In this document: positions 62,276 through 64,000 of the stretch, in pieces
How positions within the stretch are numbered: the first letter of the stretch is position 1
How the letters are laid out: each line of letters opens with the position of its first letter
NCBI GenBank assembly: GCA_051453625.1
Contig: JBOZIK010000001.1
Location: 261,049,695 to 261,113,694 of the forward strand
DNA from: Welwitschia mirabilis
Lineage: Eukaryota > Gnetophyta > Gnetopsida > Welwitschiales
Reading direction: 5' to 3'
Length of the DNA: 64,000 nucleotides
Program-made: the position numbers and the translations under genes
Notes under the pieces: model-generated
Databases searched by the model: none
Told to the model about the DNA's origin: nothing
The model's input: the letters and a program-made list of their open reading frames with translations, nothing else

Positions 62276-62790
62276 TTAATCATCAAATAAAGTTATCTTA
62301 TAAAGCGTTAAGCATCTTTCTTCAAGTAGATAATCTTGTAGAAATAAACTTAATTTAATCTCTTCTTTAACACTCAAATCATCACCTAAATCTTTTTTAG
62401 CAACATCAAACACTCTTATCGTAAACTTCTTATTCCCTAAATAACAATCTATCATTCTTGTTCTAGTATCTATAATGCAATGGATTATTATACAAAAATC
62501 TCTACCTAGAAGTAATGGATAACCACTATTATGTCCAAATTCTATCATACCCACATCAATAGGATAGAATGCTTCTTCTATTTGAATTAGTAATTCCTTA
62601 ATAACATTTAAAGATTTTTTAATAAATGTATTAACCAATTCTAAGACAATCCTTATAGGATCTATTCTACTTTCTAACTTAAATCATTGACAAATGTGCA
62701 AAGGTATAATGTTGATATTTGCTCCTATATCAATTAAAGATTTCTTTATTCTTATGTTTTTTTTCCAAAGTGACACTAACAATTGCTACA
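62276..62790 (-). pseudogene. Athila-like aspartic protease, copy 1
   Basis: LIDIGANINIIPLHI at about 62737-62693 is the protease core (D-x-GA-x-xN), with Asp kept. A run of eight T (plus strand, about 62758-62766) sits where the frame changes upstream. The open 120-codon frame 62638-62276 carries ELLIQIEEAFYPIDV and GYPLLLGRDF (the LILGRPF block), then GNKKFTIRVFDV. Its ATG is internal; the natural frame begins earlier. It lies between gag and RT. Confidence 0.88.
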
Positions 62791-62799
62791 CTTAGATCT

Positions 62800-63150
62800 T
62801 TAAACTTTGAACATTTCTGTAAGACTAAGTTATTAATGGATTAGGATAAGAAGGATTTATTAAGGCTAGTTTATTTTTATTTCCTCCTAATTATGTCTTT
62901 TCATAACTTAAAATATTTAAGATTTTATTGGAAAATTTTCCAAAATGGTAAATTTATACCCATATTTTGCATTAATACTTTAATATGTTCATCGAATGTA
63001 GGATTAGTATTTAACTTATCAAGCCAAGGGGTAGTAGGTTTCTTACCTTTTTCATGAGAATAATTTTTCTTTTTATTGCTTAAAGGAGAAGGGAAAGAAT
63101 GATGTTCTAAAATTTCTATATTCTCTTCTTCTTCATCATTTTTATCACTT
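62800..63150 (-). pseudogene. Gag C-terminus and gag-protease linker, copy 1
   Basis: SHEKGKKPTTPWLDKLNTNP at about 63061-63000, then DEHIKVLMQNMGINLPF at about 62993-62943. The latter is the conserved (N)IP(F/L) linker block before the protease in Athila-type elements, comparable to KINMPLLEVIK in the element at 1911-9510. It is preceded by an acidic run (NDEEEENIEILEHH). Confidence 0.85.
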
Positions 63151-63216
63151 TAAGATGTTGAAGCCTCATGGGTAGAAGGTGTTATCTCATTTCCACTTCT
63201 TATCATAACCTTACAA

Positions 63217-63387
63217 NNNNNNNNNNNNNNNNNNNNNNNNNNNNNNNNNNNNNNNNNNNNNNNNNNNNNNNNNNNNNNNNNNNNNNNNNNNNNNNNNNNN
63301 NNNNNNNNNNNNNNNNNNNNNNNNNNNNNNNNNNNNNNNNNNNNNNNNNNNNNNNNNNNNNNNNNNNNNNNNNNNNNNNNNNNNNNN
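63217..63387. other. 171-bp N gap between integrase copy 2 and gag of copy 1
   Basis: Too short to hold an LTR of normal size plus leader, yet integrase C-terminal sequence lies on one side and gag-protease linker on the other. The gap length may be wrong. Confidence 0.9.
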
Positions 63388-64000
63388 AGACTTTTAAGAA
63401 GGTCTACATGATTAAGTTGATAAGAAGCACGATAAAAGTTATAACACACATCAAGAAGTAAAACACAGATTTTTCTATACATAAGTTCACAAGGTAAAAA
63501 ACCAAGAGAATTATGGCAAGTAGTACGGTAAGCCCAGAGAACATCCTTAAGCTTAGAAGTTCAAGATTTATTATTAAGAGAGACAAGTGTTTATAACATT
63601 TTATTAATTTTTTTATTTGCATGTTTAGCTTAACCATTGGTTTGAGGATGATAAGCACAAGCTACTCTATATTCTATTCTAATGGACAAAAGAAGTTTAC
63701 TAAAAAGTTAATTTATAAAATGATTTCTTTGATCACTAATGATAATCTTAGAAAAACCAAACCATTGAAAAATATGAGTTCTAGTAAAAGTATAAACAGT
63801 TCGGACATTATTCAAAGAAGTAAGAATAGCTTCAACCCATTTAGTAATGTAATTTATAGCCATAAAATGTATGCCTATAATCAACAAAATCCCTTTCTTC
63901 ATAGAATAGGTAACTATGAATGGATAGAGCCACATCTTTATCGTAGGTGTAAAAACAAAATTATGTGAAAATTATGTGAAAATGTATGTCTAATAGGGAG
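63388..64000 (-). pseudogene. Athila-like integrase, copy 2
   Basis: Same family as 59240-60480. HFMAINYITKWVEAILTS lies at about 63860-63810, FGFSKIIISDQRNHFIN at about 63760-63708, then a LVNLCIEKSVFYF end block (about 63495-63450). It runs off the window to the right. The plus-strand words around 63480-63560 nearly repeat 59700-59790. Plus-strand open stretches here are shadows. Confidence 0.88.

Noticed and set aside
1-64000. Scan for tRNA, rRNA and CRISPR-type spaced repeats
   Set aside because: No tRNA A/B-box pairs with cloverleaf potential, no rRNA-like conserved blocks and no regularly spaced identical repeats were noticed. This was by eye, so a weak tRNA could have been missed.

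Overview
The window looks like heterochromatic, repeat-rich DNA from a flowering plant with a large genome. Everything I can recognise is retrotransposon: SIRE-like Ty1/copia, Athila-like and Tekay-like Ty3/gypsy, and a non-coding element with very long LTRs. I found no host gene, rRNA, tRNA or CRISPR array. The DNA is very AT-rich, and coding remnants are full of TAA/TAG/TGA where the family expects Gln, Arg or Trp. That is the pattern of long-term C-to-T loss in methylated DNA. Only fragments are open, so every coding call is a pseudogene.

Layout of 1-36.8 kb, a nest. A Tekay-like gypsy 3' end (1-1243, then its LTR from 1244) abuts a SIRE-like copia (outer copia, about 1675-36800). An Athila-like non-autonomous element on the minus strand (1911-9510, both LTRs and a tRNA-Asp-type primer site) sits in the outer copia's gag. 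A plus-strand gypsy (LTRs 11548-12381 and 32016-32758) sits between its GAG-pre-integrase and integrase. That gypsy carries a third-level insert: an inner SIRE-like copia (20036-29511) with a perfect 5-bp target duplication (GAATA). Both copia copies have lost reverse transcriptase, through different deletions. Both keep a 3' extra ORF.

Layout of 36.8-54.3 kb. A tandem-repeat stretch and unassigned sequence lead into remnants of a plus-strand gypsy (protease-like 51.9-52.4 kb, RT-RNase H 53.08-54.34 kb). This region is interrupted by the most unusual item, 40256-48644. It has two LTRs of 3.6 and 4.6 kb around only 183 bp of internal DNA, which holds just a primer site, a short duplication and a polypurine tract. 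Its left LTR keeps 37 CpGs in the first 0.9 kb against 7 in the same part of the right LTR.

Layout of 54.3-64 kb. A poorly understood minus-strand segment (a conserved-looking 81-codon ORF at 56454-56699) is followed by a CT/CA microsatellite. Next comes a minus-strand Athila-like pol (gag C-terminus, protease, RT with its catalytic box, RNase H, integrase; 63150 down to 59240). A second integrase copy of the same family (64000 down to 63388) is joined to it across a sequencing gap.

Boundaries marked 'about' come from homology judged by eye. LTR ends, primer sites, polypurine tracts and target duplications were read directly.
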